Shown in pieces: positions 13,718 through 25,900 of a DNA stretch of 64,000 bases; the first letter of the stretch is position 1, and each line of letters starts with the position of its first letter. The DNA is from Embiotoca jacksoni (lineage: Eukaryota > Chordata > Actinopteri > Embiotocidae): the NCBI GenBank assembly GCA_022577435.1, contig JAKOON010000102.1, positions 62,001-126,000 on the forward strand. The letters are read 5' to 3'. The notes beneath the pieces were generated by a model. That model saw only the letters and a list, made by a program, of their open reading frames with translations, was not told the DNA's origin and searched no databases. Both the position numbers and the translations under genes were made by a program.

Positions 13718-16693
13718 ATGGTGAGTACAGAAGCTCTTCCTTCGCTGACGCTGTTTATTCACGTCTAAATGCGGGTTTTAGCTTTAGCTTCGTCAACGTA
13801 GCTCTGTTATTCTGACGTGAACAACAGAAACGAAACGAACTTCTGAACGAACCTTTTTATTATCTTCTGTTCTTGTTTACGTGTTTGAGAAGTGCTTCGT
13901 GTTTCAGAGGTGCTTCGTGTTTGTAACTTCGACTGGAAAACCTTTTCCAGAAGCTCCAATCAGACTGAAGAGAAACCGCGTTTCAAACAAACAAACAAAC
14001 AAACAAACATCATTTATTCCTGTTTCTATTTATTCCTGTTTCTATTTATTCATGTTTCTATTTATTCATGTTTCTATTTATTCATGTTTCTATTCCTGTT
14101 TCTATTTATTCCTGTTTCTATTTATTCCTGTTTCTATTCCTGTTTCTATTTATTCCTGTTTCTATTCCTGTTTCTATTTATTCCTGTTTCTATTCCTGTT
14201 TCTATTTATTCCTGTTTCTATTCCTGTTTCTATTTATTCATGTTTCTATTTATTCCTGTTTCTATTTATTCCTGTTTCTATTCCTGTTTCTATTTATTCC
14301 TGTTTCTATTTATTCCTGTTTCTATTCCTGTTTCTATTTATTCATGTTTCTATTTATTCCTGTTTCTATTTATTCCTGTTTCTATTCCTGTTTCTATTTA
14401 TTCATGTTTCTATTTATTCATGTTTCTATTCCTGTTTCTATTTATTCCTGTTTCTATTTATTCATGTTTCTATTCCTGTTTCTATTTATTCATGTTTCTA
14501 TTTATTCCTGTTTCTATTCCTGTTTCTATTTATTCCTGTTTCTATTTATTCCTGTTTCTATTCCTGTTTCTATTTATTCCTGTTTCTATTTATTCCTGTT
14601 TCTATTCCTGTTTCTATTTATTCCTGTTTCTATTTATTCCTGTTTCTAGTCCATGAAAGCGGAGTGCCGAGTGTCCAGCTCCACCTCCGGAGTGTCCAGC
14701 TCCACCTCCGGAGTGTCCAGCTCCACCTCCCGGGTGTCCAGCTCCACCTCGGGGACAGATGAAAGGAGGAGATCCAGGAGCAGAGGTGAGATGACCGTCG
14801 TCTTTCTGTCCTCATCTTCACTACTGAAGAGTTTCAGCCTTAATTAGATTTGTATTGAAGCTCAATGAAGCTTCACATCATGATTAAAGGAAAGATCTGC
14901 ACGGTGAAATCAACCTGACGTGATTGTTTAATAAATAAATCCTCCTGATGTTGGTTTTTTTTTTGCAAACATTATCAACAAAAGTGGCCGATTTGTCGAT
15001 TTGTGAATATTACAGCTGAACAACAACATCGGTGCCCCAAAACATTTCTGGATTTTGAACATACATTTAATATAACAACGATATTTCGCTGATCAAAAAG
15101 CAGTGAAAAGTATTTTCTTTCTTCTTTTTGTTTTATTTATTGTTCTTAACGACTAACTCATCTTTATCTGCAAAAATACATGAACTGTGATATTGCTGAG
15201 TAAACTCAGATCTGGTGTCAGGAAGGAGAACCACTGAGACGGACCAGCGTTAAACTCAGATCCGAATCACACATGGAAGAACATAATAACATTTGACCTC
15301 CTGCTAACTGCTTTCCGCTGTATGTACAAGAGTTTAAAATTAATCCGTTCCATATTTTAAATTACAGTGTGTTTTGGCAGGTGTTAATTAAATTGACAAA
15401 TTTGCATTACGCAGCCATATCTTATCTCGCTTCCAGACACTGTTAATACAGGCTGCATTTATATTGTTTAAAATGTACTGCATATGCAGCAATCTAAATT
15501 TGGCTTATAGGGTTTATATGATATTGGCTTCTACTGTTCAGGCTGTCTGTCACAGGATGTGTGTGTATGCGTCATACTAAAAATGGATTCAATCACTGGG
15601 ATGTTATTTTTTATAATTTTTAAAAGTGTCTCTTTATGTCTGGTTTTTTTAGGAAGAGAAAAAGGGAAACGGAAACGAAGCCGCAGTAGATCTTCCTCAT
15701 CATCCTCCTCCAGTTCATCATCCTCATCTTCATCCTCATCGTCCTCGTCCTCGTCCTCGTCCTCTTCAGGTTCATCACACTCATCCAGCCGCAGTCGAAG
15801 TAGCTCGAGCAGCAGTGGTAAGTAGATTAAAAGTCTCAAACACAGTTAAGAATCCGTTTGAACTTTGTTTGCGATCCAATTAATTTCTCCTGAGATGCTT
15901 TTTTTGGGGGGATTTTTTTTAATCACAGCACTAATATTGGTGGATAGATTTGACTCTTTTCTTATTGTTTTTAGGCTCTCGCAGTAAATCCAGGAAGGAG
16001 TCAAAGAAACGGAAAAAGGAGAAATACAAAAAAGTAATTTTCCACATGTTTAGTTTCTTGCTTCAATGATTTTTTTTTTTAAAGTCTTCACAGAAAACTG
16101 AATTTAACTTATTGTGTTCTGAACCAGAAGGGGAAGAAAGAGAAGCGTCATAAACGTAAAAAAGACAAGAAAGCAAAAGGAGGCGAGGAAAACTCGGGAC
16201 CTGTACAGATCTCCAAGGTAGCCGAACATTCAGTAACAGTTCATTCATGTTCCCATTTGACTGGGAATGTTTTTTTTCTTGCATCGATGTTTTTCAACTG
16301 TCTTTATCAGTATATCTCTATATTATTTCCTTTACTACTGTTTTTGTCAGTCAAAACCTGCTAATATGATGTGAATATGATATTTAATGTGGCACACATT
16401 AGGCTGTTTGTCACAGGCTAATTATGCAATTTTGCTTGTAGCCCCTTTAAACTTAAATTATTTTTTCTTTCAGTATTTGAAGGACAGGAAAAAAGGCAAG
16501 TACAGCATGATTTCAGGGAAGAAAATCAAGATGAAAGTAAAGAAGTCAAAGAAAGACAAGCAGGTAATCCGACCTTTTTGTGAAGTGAGTCTGTGAACCG
16601 ATTGTTTATTGCCTTGACTGACAAGCAGTTTATTTGTTCCAGCGAGATAAAAATAGAGCAGAACTTCTGGAGTTCTTGAATTCTACCCTGTGA
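13718..16693 (+). CDS. Small Ser/Arg/Lys-rich protein, probably nuclear, not identified
   Basis: Seven coding segments join in frame to 197 aa: 13718-13720 (the ATG alone, followed directly by GTGAGT), 14650-14785, 15653-15817, 15975-16033, 16128-16217, 16474-16563, 16643-16693. All introns are GT/AG and phases match. A second in-frame ATG at 14653 could also start translation. Residues 9-36 are four copies of V-S-S-S-T-S-[GR]. Residues 54-59 are KRSRSR, followed by 26 consecutive serines (60-85), then RS dipeptides. From about 102 to 180 the protein is extremely Lys-rich (KKRKKEKYKK, RHKRKKDKK, KMKVKKSKKDKQ), and the end is RAELLEFLNSTL. Such composition suggests a nuclear RNA- or splicing-associated factor, by analogy with SR-type proteins; no folded domain is visible and I do not recognise the family. 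Candidate AATAAA signals lie at 16776 and 18013. Confidence 0.75.
13985..14649 (+). repeat. Minisatellite (16-bp and 12-bp units) ending in a splice acceptor
   Basis: A short (AAAC) tract runs into about 45 tandem units of TTTCTATTTATTCCTG and a 12-bp form lacking TTTA, with C/A variation in the CCTG/CATG part. It fills most of intron 1 of the Ser/Arg/Lys-rich gene. The last unit reads TTTCTAG, whose AG (14648-14649) is the acceptor for exon 2. The array has no stop in any forward frame, which creates long false ORFs. Confidence 0.95.
14671..14754 (+). repeat. Four in-frame 21-bp coding repeats
   Basis: Each unit begins GTGTCCAGCTCCACCTC and encodes V-S-S-S-T-S plus G or R. They lie inside exon 2 of the Ser/Arg/Lys-rich gene and keep frame. 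Confidence 0.9.
15691..15768 (+). repeat. Serine-codon microsatellite (26 Ser)
   Basis: TCN/AGT codons in a row inside exon 3; the codons are mixed (TCC, TCA, TCG, TCT, AGT), so this is not a pure trinucleotide tract, although a TCG-TCC alternation occurs near its end. The opposite strand yields a false acidic ORF. Confidence 0.85.
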
Positions 16694-18634
16694 CGCCACT
16701 GTGGACACCAGTCCTGTGGGTCGGGCACGGTCACGTCAGCAGAAGTCAGGGAACAACAACTCAGCTTCCCTGGAGAATAAAAATGAAGAGTTTCCTGAGA
16801 AAGAGAGGATGAATATGACCACAGACGGGCAGCACCGAGCTGGATGGAGTAAAGGAGCTGTTGTCATCAGCCAGGTGAGGTGCTTTCAGGCCACATGTTT
16901 ACCATGCAGCTGTGCAGGTGGCCAATTCTTCAACTTAGTCTGATGGCTTTTTTGATGTCGGAAGTGTTCAAGAGGAGCAGTGTCGTTCACTGTTTTATCT
17001 GTGGCCAACTAGATCAGATGTAAATGAAAATTGGTGACCTGCCAGCCACTGACTTCTCAACTTTGCTTGTGGTTTGAAAATGTCACCACTGCAAAAGAGT
17101 ACTCCACCGATAAAGACTCGCTAAGGACGGTTCAAAAAAAAAAAAAAAAAAAAAATCTCGACGGCTCAATTAGAATCAAACTGATGGTCGTACATCATAC
17201 GTTCTTCTTCCTTGTCTGAAAATGGTTCCAACATTACCCACAATGCAACTGGAGTTGGGTCAGAGTTTTATGTGTACTCAGCTAGTCGTGGCTAATGCTT
17301 GGAGCTTCATGTATAGAGCGGGAGCGAGCTACAGAGGCTTCATGCATCCAGATTTTTTTCATTTTCAAACTTTTAGATTTCAGAAAACCAACACCGACCC
17401 AAGTGAAGTACATTTATCGGACTTCGTGGAGCTTCGGGGGTTTGTTTTTTTTCACATTTGCAGCAGTTTTCCTCAAGATCTGTAAACGGACTGTGATGTG
17501 TAAAATCAGTTCCTCTTTTAAGTTTTAGTTTGCTAATTTAATGCTGGATGTATCATTCATGTCAACCCTTACAACATTTAGGAATACCCATACATTCATT
17601 TTTTTGTAAATAACTGATCTTTATGTTTCCACATTATATCCCGGCTGTAGGAACCAGTTTTGTCTGTATGTTCTGAACTCATACCTTTTAATGTACATTA
17701 TGTTTAAAATAACAATCGTCTCTGTGTTGTTTAATGATTACTGTCTGTCTTATTCATAACATTTCTTCTCCCTATTTCATTTGACTAAATTGAAATATAA
17801 AATGCGGTCACTGTTAGTCCCCCTTGTATGAAACCAGTTGAAAGCTTCATATGGATGATGGAAGCAAACCTTTTGTGTCCTGTTGAAATTTGCTGTGACA
17901 AAAAGAAAAGAAACGGCGATTAACCTGCTGGAAAGATTTTATTTTGATATGTTTCATTTAAAAAGATCTGGCAACACTCAATGTTTTTTTTTTTCTTTGA
18001 TGCCTCCTGTCCAATAAAGAGCAGGAGGAAAGCTTTCAGTTTGCTGACCTTGGAAGATGACTTATGCTGCGGTGTCCTTGTGTGCTGTGGAGAGTGTGAC
18101 TCACCCTCTGAATGATGTTAAAGTGGACTGTTTGTTTTCGGACTATATTTCTCCGTGTGTAAGGTTTAGACAGAAATGTCATGCAAAACATTCACCTCAC
18201 GGGTCCTGTTGTGAAGTTCGATCGAACAACCCTTTTATCCAGCAACAAGAAAAAGTTTTTAAATTACAGAAATATCCCTATGAGGCGACAGTGAATAGCC
18301 TTCAGTGCTTAGATGCCAAATCTCTTCAGAATAAAAGAAGCATCACTGGAAGAGGGGATAATCTCTTGTAAAGTTGAAACTGTTTCAAGTGCTGAAAAAC
18401 AGTGTCGTCAAGGTACAGAGAATTTAGAGAAAACCACCTGACATTATACGTTCAGATGGAAAGGTGAAGCAGGATCGAATGCTGAGCGGTCTTGTTCTGA
18501 GAGAGCAGAAGGATCAAAGGACTCGACCTCCGCTGACCGGTGCAAAAGTGGACATACCGCAGCAGAGTCCCGGCAATCAGCATTTATCCCGCCCAAGCGT
18601 CCCGCCATCTTTCCCGTCCTGTGACCGCCGCACA
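16694..18634. other. Tail-to-tail interval between two genes
   Basis: 3' sequence of the plus-strand gene and, below 18635, the likely 3' UTR of minus-strand rd3. Plus-strand AATAAA at 16776 and 18013; an A21 run near 17134-17154. No further coding exon could be supported. Confidence 0.5.
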
Positions 18635-19078
18635 TCAGACCACCTTACTGCTGCTGGTTCCTTTGTATCTGAAGTCAGGCATGCTCCACATCCTCTGCAT
18701 CCTCTCCTCCCTCTCCATCCCTCTCTCCACGTCCTCAGACACGGTTTTGAGGTCGCTCATCCCCACCCCGTCGGCCGCAGGGGTGGTCAGGCCCACTGTG
18801 CTTCCGAACGGGTTGATCTTGATGCGGGACCTGAAGTTCACGAGGGACATGCTCATGGCACGTTTGTTGTTCCACTGGCGGGCGAGCCGCTGCGCCTCCT
18901 CCTCCTCCTTCAGGTGCTCCATAGCCTCCAGGAGGACGGAGCGGAAAAGACTGGACACCTCGTGTACCTCGGGCTCATTGGCCTGCAGGGCCTCCCTGAA
19001 CCTGGGCAAAGCAAAGCAAAATATGTAAGTGAGCTGATTAGAAATGATTCGATGACTGTTGCAAAAACTGTTCCCTAT

Positions 19079-19121
<43 letters not shown>

Positions 19122-22100
19122 ATTTTTACCAAAAAAATGCCTTAAAAAAAAAGAAGCTGTTTTTACATGCAAGTTTTTCTTACAGAACACGTTAGCCTGA
19201 CTGTAAATACTGACATATCTTCAACCTTTATGTTTATATGCGTAAATCGATACCAATCCGTTGCTCATTATCAAAGCCTCCAGGCACAGAGTAACATTAG
19301 CTTTTAAATTGAGTCACGATTGTAACTCCAACATTTACTCTGCACTACGTTTCATTTTGCCTCTACCAACTCTGTTTGGTATCTCTCACTCAGTCAACCT
19401 TCCCCGCATGCTCTGGAGCTGCCTTAACTAAACCACAAATTAAAGTTATTAATAAACAACCAATCACTGTCAGTTAATGCACACGCTGCAGACATGCTGG
19501 CATTATTTCCTCCTCGCTAGCAGCTGGCAGCTCGAACTAAACAAACTCAATTATAAGAGACAACCAGGAAAATCATCCTAATGTTGGAGAAACAGATGAG
19601 AAAAAAATAACATAAAAAGCTTTGGCTTCAGTAAACATGATACACAACAGAACAAAACTGTATAGTGCAAGAAAACAGGAAAACAACCAGTTTGTTTTAA
19701 CTTCTGACACGCAATCATCTCATGCAATCGTAACATTTTTATTCTGGTCTTTGCACCAAACAACATCCACATGATGGTTGTTGATGTTATAAACGGCAAA
19801 CCAGATCAGCCATCAGTCATCAGCCCCTCTACCTGCATGACCAGCACACTGCTGGCAACCCCCCAATTACTCCTAACGAGGTAGCTGAGGACTTGACAAA
19901 CCTTTTAATAGACTTAAATAGAACCTGCAAGTGCTTTCAGTTTACTTATGATTGGCCTTTCCTCCACTCGGACCGGTGCTGCAGCACAAGCTCACGCACA
20001 GATCAAATCAAAGACAAATTATCTTTATTAGCTACTGTTTAAACACGAGACTAAAATTTAAGTTAATGATTGAAGGTGAAACTGTTGCGTGATGAACGAA
20101 AATCTCAACTCAAGAGTCCACTTATTAGCTTTTTGTGGAGCTTTTCAGGAAGGCAACAAAATACAATTAAAAGGAGCAGGAAAAGCAAATAGTGTACCTT
20201 GAAGGTATTTCTGTGAAACTAAGTTATGATCTGACCTAAAACATTTATTTACAACTGCAAAACTGGTTTTATTTTCAATTAGGAGAAGTTTAAAAACATA
20301 AAAAGCTGCACATAAAATACAGTGCAACTTTATTATGAATTTAAAAAATACACTTTTAAAGACACTTTAATAAGTCTTATCAGCATAGACTCAAACTACA
20401 AAGTGAAACTGCCCAAACAAAGATGAGCTTATTCATAAACAATACTGTCACAGTTTAATTTTGTTTATCATCATCACATTTTTATCAAGGCCACAGGAGT
20501 ACGAGGGGGATTCAAATATACAATAAGCAATAATAAGAGAAGAAAGCACGAGTTCATAGCACTTCACAGCCAATCAGACGGCTGAGGTCTCCACCTACAA
20601 GCTGCTAATTAAAAGCACAAAAACGTCGTCCCTGCTGTGTAGCACCTCGCTGCTCATTCACATTAACGGTGTCGAACTCTAACAAGACACCCGAGACCTC
20701 AGCAGCTTTCTAAGAACAGATGCTGAGACGAGTTCAGGACGTCACTGCTGCAGATTAGAGGACAGAGACACGAAGCATCGCAAAGACATGCGTGGGCTGA
20801 CTGACAGGTTTCACAGATGAAACCTCTCCTCTGCGCCAAAAATGATGCTTAGCTGTGGTGTGAAATCACAGGAACATAATTAAGATTCAGTGGTGATCTG
20901 GATCTGATATTTCTTCAGATATATGGTTATTTTTGGGCATAACTGTTACACGGAGATTATTTTTCAAAAGAATACTTTTATTAAGAAATTCATTTCTGTT
21001 CATTTTTAATTATTCTGGCTAGTTGGACCTGGAGTCAAGTTCAAGTTGGGCTTTGTTTGGGTTTTTGGTACTACCAAATATCAGGGGGATATTACCAGAC
21101 CAGAAATATACAGTATATGGGTCAGGCCCAATCGGCAACCGACAGTGACGTCATCTATTCGTATTTGGCCGTCGCCATCTTGCTAATTTGGAGCCAGAAG
21201 TGACCATTTTTGGACAAGTTGGGGAGCAGCAGGCCGCGGATCACCTCAGCCACATGTAGGGGAAACCTGACTGCACCACAGGCCGGTCAACCAAATAGAT
21301 GCGCCCCAAACATAGCACATTTTGAGGCCTAATATCGAATTAATGGTGGAATTATTTTTAGATGGACTGCCAGAAAACCAATAAGGAGTGATTTTAGCAA
21401 ATGACACCATAATGACGTGGAAAAACTGTATCGATTTTGTAATTCATGAGAGAAGTTTAATGGGAGTCCAGGAGCCAGAGTCCTTTTGGAGCTTCTTGCG
21501 GCCCTCGGTGGTTTTGCAGTTTAAGGAGCTTCCGCATTTTCTGTTGGAGCAGCTATTTGCTTTGCTCGGCGCCAATTCGCGGACATTCGCGTCTTTTCAT
21601 TGACTTATATGGAATGATTGGTCAAACCTGAATGAACCTGATTACAAACAGTGTTTCCAGACTATCATTTACATTCTTTATTAAATTTTATTTTATTTAT
21701 ATAGCGCAAAATCACAACAAAAGTCATCTCAGGGCATTTAACATAGTATAGAGAGAAAACCAATAATTCAACATTTCCCGATAGCTGGAAGGAAAAACTT
21801 CCTTTTAACAGGAAGTCCCAGCAAAGACTGAAGCAGTGAGCAAAAGAGACATTCCCATGCTGCATCAGTGGCCCTTTTGTGTTCACATTTAAGTTTGTTT
21901 GGACACAAATAGCCACGACATCCATGTCAGCTTTTGTGTGCTCAGTGTCCTCTTACTTGAGTATGACTAGCCCACAGCAGGAAGGGGGCACCTTGGAGCA
22001 GAGCTCCTCCAGGCCGAGCCTCTCCCCGGTGCTGATGTTGTGGGAGGAGCGGGGCGTGCTGGCCAGCCAGCTGTAGTCCACCCCGGTCTTCAGACGTCGG

Positions 22101-22246
22101 TACTCGTTCTCCTTCTCCCTCTGCTGCCTCTCCGCCTCCTTCAGCTGCCAGTTGAGCTCCAGCATCAGAGTGTCGGTGACCACGTCGGACGGGTCCCGGC
22201 GGGGCGTCCGGTAATAAGGCTCATTCCAGCTGAACCAGGAGGCCAT
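18635..22246 (-). CDS. rd3: Retinal degeneration 3 protein, RD3
   Basis: Two coding exons on the minus strand, 22246-21957 and 19001-18635, join in frame (phase 2, GTAAGA donor, CCCAG acceptor) to 218 aa. Human RD3 is 195 aa, also with the CDS in two exons after a non-coding first exon. RD3 is known to bind retinal guanylate cyclases, inhibit them and help deliver them to photoreceptor outer segments; its loss causes retinal degeneration. Diagnostic stretches are TGVDYSWLASTPR (54-66), a preceding helical ELNWQLKEAERQQREKENE region, EPEVHEVSSLFRSVL, SEDVER and the WSMPDFR end. RD3L, the paralogue, lacks the ASTPR and WSMP wording, so rd3 is preferred. An insert of about a dozen residues before SEDVER accounts for part of the extra length. 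The ATG was chosen because it aligns with the human start; an open frame continues upstream (see 24118-24466). Confidence 0.9.
19089..19119 (+). repeat. G31 homopolymer in rd3 intron
   Basis: Thirty-one consecutive G preceded by eleven T, about 90 bases upstream of the rd3 second coding exon on the transcribed (minus) strand, where it reads as C31. G-quadruplex formation is possible on the plus strand. Confidence 0.9.
21150..21605. repeat. Probable dispersed repeat in rd3 intron
   Basis: Phrases such as GTGACGTCATCTATTCG, GCCATCTTG, GAGCCAGAAGTGACC and CGGCCCTCGGTGGTTT have the style of non-autonomous fish repeats. Family and borders are not assigned. Confidence 0.35.
21690..21820. repeat. 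Teleost dispersed-repeat fragment in rd3 intron
   Basis: TTATATAGCGCAAAATCACA, followed by AGTCATCTCAGGGCATTTAA and GGAAAAACTTCCTTTTAACA, matches a very common fish repeat that I recall. It lies about 140 bases beyond the exon 22246-21957 donor. Confidence 0.6.
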
Positions 22247-24117
22247 GGCCTTGTCCTCCTTTTTCCGTCTCCTGATGAGAGAGGCAAACCAGAAGGAGTC
22301 ATCGCACTGAAGTGATTATAGATGTGACCTCAGAATTTGACTGCTGAAATGTTGAAATATTTGCTCAAATTGATTTGAAAGTGGATTTTTTTTTTTTCAA
22401 GGCTGTGTGAGACTAGAGAAATAAAGGAGAATCCTTGCTGCCTCACTTTCTGTGTTTTTAATGACACATTTTTGAGATCTGTGTATGTCTGTGCCTTGCA
22501 GAACTGGAAATGTAAGACCAATACAACAAAGGGAACGAAGCAGAGCAGGCCTGCAGGGTCTTTATTGATTAGTTCACTGTTTTTTCTTGGCAAAGCTTTC
22601 CAAAAAAGCAAAATTTGGTGCGAAGACACTACATTGTTTTTCCATTTTCTGTAGAAAACATGCCCTCTGTATAATTAGGCATCATTTAAAACACCACATC
22701 CTTTGATGTGTTCTCCATATCTGGACATATTCCCCCAGCTCATCCTCCATCTGCTCTTTGTTCTACAGGTGTAAGGTCCGCTCCCACAGATGCTGTATTC
22801 AGGCCGATCAATGGTAAGTCTTTTGTTTGACTGTCTTTTTGTGATAAAAGTACAGAAAAACACAGCAGAGTAGGCTGCTGATTCATGTATTGAGTCGTAA
22901 GATCGAATGAAAAGGTTTAATTAGGTTTCACAATCATCAGGTGGCTTCAATGTGAAGATTTTCTGCTCCTCTTGGACTGATAGTAAACTAAATTGGAGCT
23001 GTGATGATTGGTGGATTATTAGATCGAGATCGTTTCAGTCATTTTTCAGGCACAGTGAAAAGGGGAAAAAAGAAGCATTGTCTGGTTCCAGCCTCTCACA
23101 TGTGAGGATTCACTGCTTTTCTTTGAAATGTGTCACTGCAAGATGGATATCTTTGGGTTTTGGACTGCTGATCGAGCAAAAACAAGACATTTTAAGCTCT
23201 GGGTTGGTAAAATGGGTGTTTTTTTTTTCCAGTATTATTAATAAAAACACACTTGCTAGGTTAATGAGTGATGGAAATAATCTTTAGTTGAAGCCCTATA
23301 AATTGAATATCTTTGGGGTTTGGGCTGTTCAGTTAAAGACTTGTTGGAAGAATCGAATCCCTGAGCACCATTTATGAAGCTTCAACCGTGTACATCTTTT
23401 TAGGTGTTTACCTGTACACATGTTGTCAGTGTCTTTATACTGTCTTCTGGGTTCATTTATTTTTTTTGTTGCGTCTTCAATGAAACTGCTCATTCTTATT
23501 GTCTTTGATTAGTTGGTTTGCAAGCTGACGTTGTCCTCTAAACCCCAGCTGCTGTACCAAAGTGTGGCTGTTTGAGTGCTGTGACTCGGATTAGCAACAG
23601 CTGTGTGGAGAAACTGTCACACTACGAGACGGAGTGAGATTAGAGACAAACCTGCTCCCACTTACGGAGCCAACAGTTCAAATCTGAGGTGACTAACACT
23701 TTAAAATGAAGCCAGCCAAAACAGTCGCTTAAAAAGATATGATTCCTTCATATGTTCCGCCTGTACATTGTTGTTCGATGTATTTAAATATATTTAGTGA
23801 ATATTTGGTTGTCACATTGTCAAAGCTGCAGCTATTATTTTCATCACCAATTCATCAATCAGAAATACGCGTGTTGTTCTTTATCATATTTCTGGGATTT
23901 CAAACTGGACTTATTTCTGATTGATAACAGAAGATTTCTTGGCTTGAACTTTTTTTCTTTTTGTAGATTATTCCTGTTTTTTTTTTTTATTTAAATATGC
24001 TGATTACGTCTGACAGACACAACACAACCTTTATTTTGAAACAGCCGTTCGAACCGTGTTTGTCGTTTACTCCAAAGCGGAACTGGGAATGAAGGGTATA
24101 AAAACACATTTTCTTAC

Positions 24118-24466
24118 CTCTTGTTCTTCTTTTTAAGTTTGTCTTGAGCTCCACGAGAAACAAAATCACTGTCGAGCCTAAATTTAAAAGTCCTCAGGAA
24201 GCAGGAGGCTGGATGGATGCGGAGACAAAACTGGTTGAATAAGAAGCCGAGAGAGAAAAGAAATGGTTTCTCTCTCTCTTCCCTCCCGTCCTCTCCCACA
24301 TTATCTCCACCTCTCTTGCTCCGACTCTCCCCTCCCCCTGCCAGGAGCCGCTCCGGCCTGCCTTTACTTGTTGCAGGAGGTTGGGGGCACCGTCTCCAAT
24401 GGGAGCCTTTGGATCACGGGCCCTGATGAAGTGCTTATGTAGGTTGTTACGATTCGCCGTTGCCAT
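24118..24466 (-). other. Possible upstream rd3 exons (5' UTR or N-terminal extension)
   Basis: On the minus strand, CAAGAG is followed by a strong GTAAGA donor at 24117, and exon 22271-21957 begins after a good CATCAG acceptor, so a first exon ending at 24118 is likely. Across that junction the frame stays open through RRKKEDKA into the rd3 Met. Further upstream, a 33-codon frame from ATG 24466 (A at -3, G at +4) ends at a donor after 24368; a pyrimidine-rich acceptor at 24231 would join it in phase after a 137-bp intron. Together they would add 79 residues. It may equally be plain 5' UTR. Confidence 0.4.
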
Positions 24467-25900
24467 AGTGATGCTCCTAAGCCTATTTGTCCACAATAAG
24501 CTCCATCGGCTGAAAGGGAGCTAGAGAGCGATGAAGAGGCAGATAAAGAGGACAGAGTGGGCTGAGCGGCGAGATGGGAAAAGAGGGAGATGAATCAAAG
24601 AATGTTGTTTTGAGGACACAGCGTCAAGCGTGGACTCAGCGTGCCCTGACGGAAGCTCAGTTCAGAGACGAGTAACGAAACACCTACAAGAGGTCGGCCT
24701 GTGTAAATGAACTTCCTGGAGATAATGAGCGTCGCTGGCCAACGACAGCTGGGCATGAATTATGGGAGGCCTGGAAATGTGCTAATTACAAGAGGACGTG
24801 TTTGTTAGCGCGTGTGCTGCTGATGATAGAGAGGCAGAGAGAATACAGACTGAATGTGCAGTCGTTGTGGAGGTGGATATCAAGGTTTGTTGCTTTATTC
24901 TGTGTGTGGGTGTGAGCAGCGAACCTCAGACGGTTTCCTTCTGCACATCTTCACAGTAACCTTAAAATCCTCGTCACACCTCCAGCACAGCACCGTCCTC
25001 CTACTCGTCCTCCTCACTGTTACACGGCTAAATAAAATGCTGAGTGAACTGTGTTCAGTCAATTCAGAAACATCCACAAGCAGACAACGAGGGAGCTTTC
25101 TCATCTTGTGTGCTCTTATTTAAATGTATTGATGCACGTTTAATAATGAAAAACACCAACACTGACTCCAAATCTCAAGTTTCCTTCAGGTCAAATGTTA
25201 ATTTCCTCATATTTACTAGTAAACTACATACCAGCCAACAATGAGGTTTCAAAATACAGTTTATTTTTTTTCAGTGCACGTGTGTAGGGGTGGATAATGA
25301 ATACATTAGTGGTAATATAATTCACATTCTCGAGTTTATATTATTTGTATTTATGTTTATTTATGACACATCATCACAGACACACTGTGGCACAAAACAC
25401 ATATCACATGAACATAATATCAATGTGTTTGCTTGTGAGTTTATGTGTGTGTTGTTGTTGCCTACAGACTTTTTGCAATGGTGACTCAGAGGAAGCTCGA
25501 AGAGAACTGCAGTCCAACTCTGCATAAAATTGCAGATGTACTTGGGTTTGAATCCGGCTGCTGGTTGTTGGGTTGTTGCGTGTAGTTTGGATTGTGTTTC
25601 ATAGATGATCTGCCAACCTTTTTCACAGCAGAAATTTTGGACGGGAAGAAAAAGCCCGTGTGTTACCAGTAATAGTAACAATGGCTCCTCTCTAAAGCCG
25701 AAACACTGAGCCAACATGCAGAGCACCCGATGCCCCGAAACTGGAGCAGCTTAATGGCATTCAGCCATCATTGATTTGACTTTTTACACCTTCAGTATGT
25801 TTGCTCTGCTGTAACATGTTGAAACAGGCTTATTTTAGAAGAGCAGACAAGAGTAGTGGGCATTTAAACAGCCTTCACAGTTTAACATATATTTTCATAT

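Noticed and set aside
13881..14762. Long plus-strand ORFs (293, 254 and 193 aa) of repeated FIPVSIYSC-like residues
   Set aside because: They are readings of the TTTCTATTTATTCCTG minisatellite, which lacks stops in all three forward frames, and the region is an intron of the Ser/Arg/Lys-rich gene.
15531..15839. Acidic minus-strand ORF
   Set aside because: Shadow of the serine-codon run in exon 3 of the plus-strand gene.
18464..19195. Two plus-strand ORFs over 160 aa
   Set aside because: Antisense shadows of the rd3 second coding exon, extended by low-complexity sequence.
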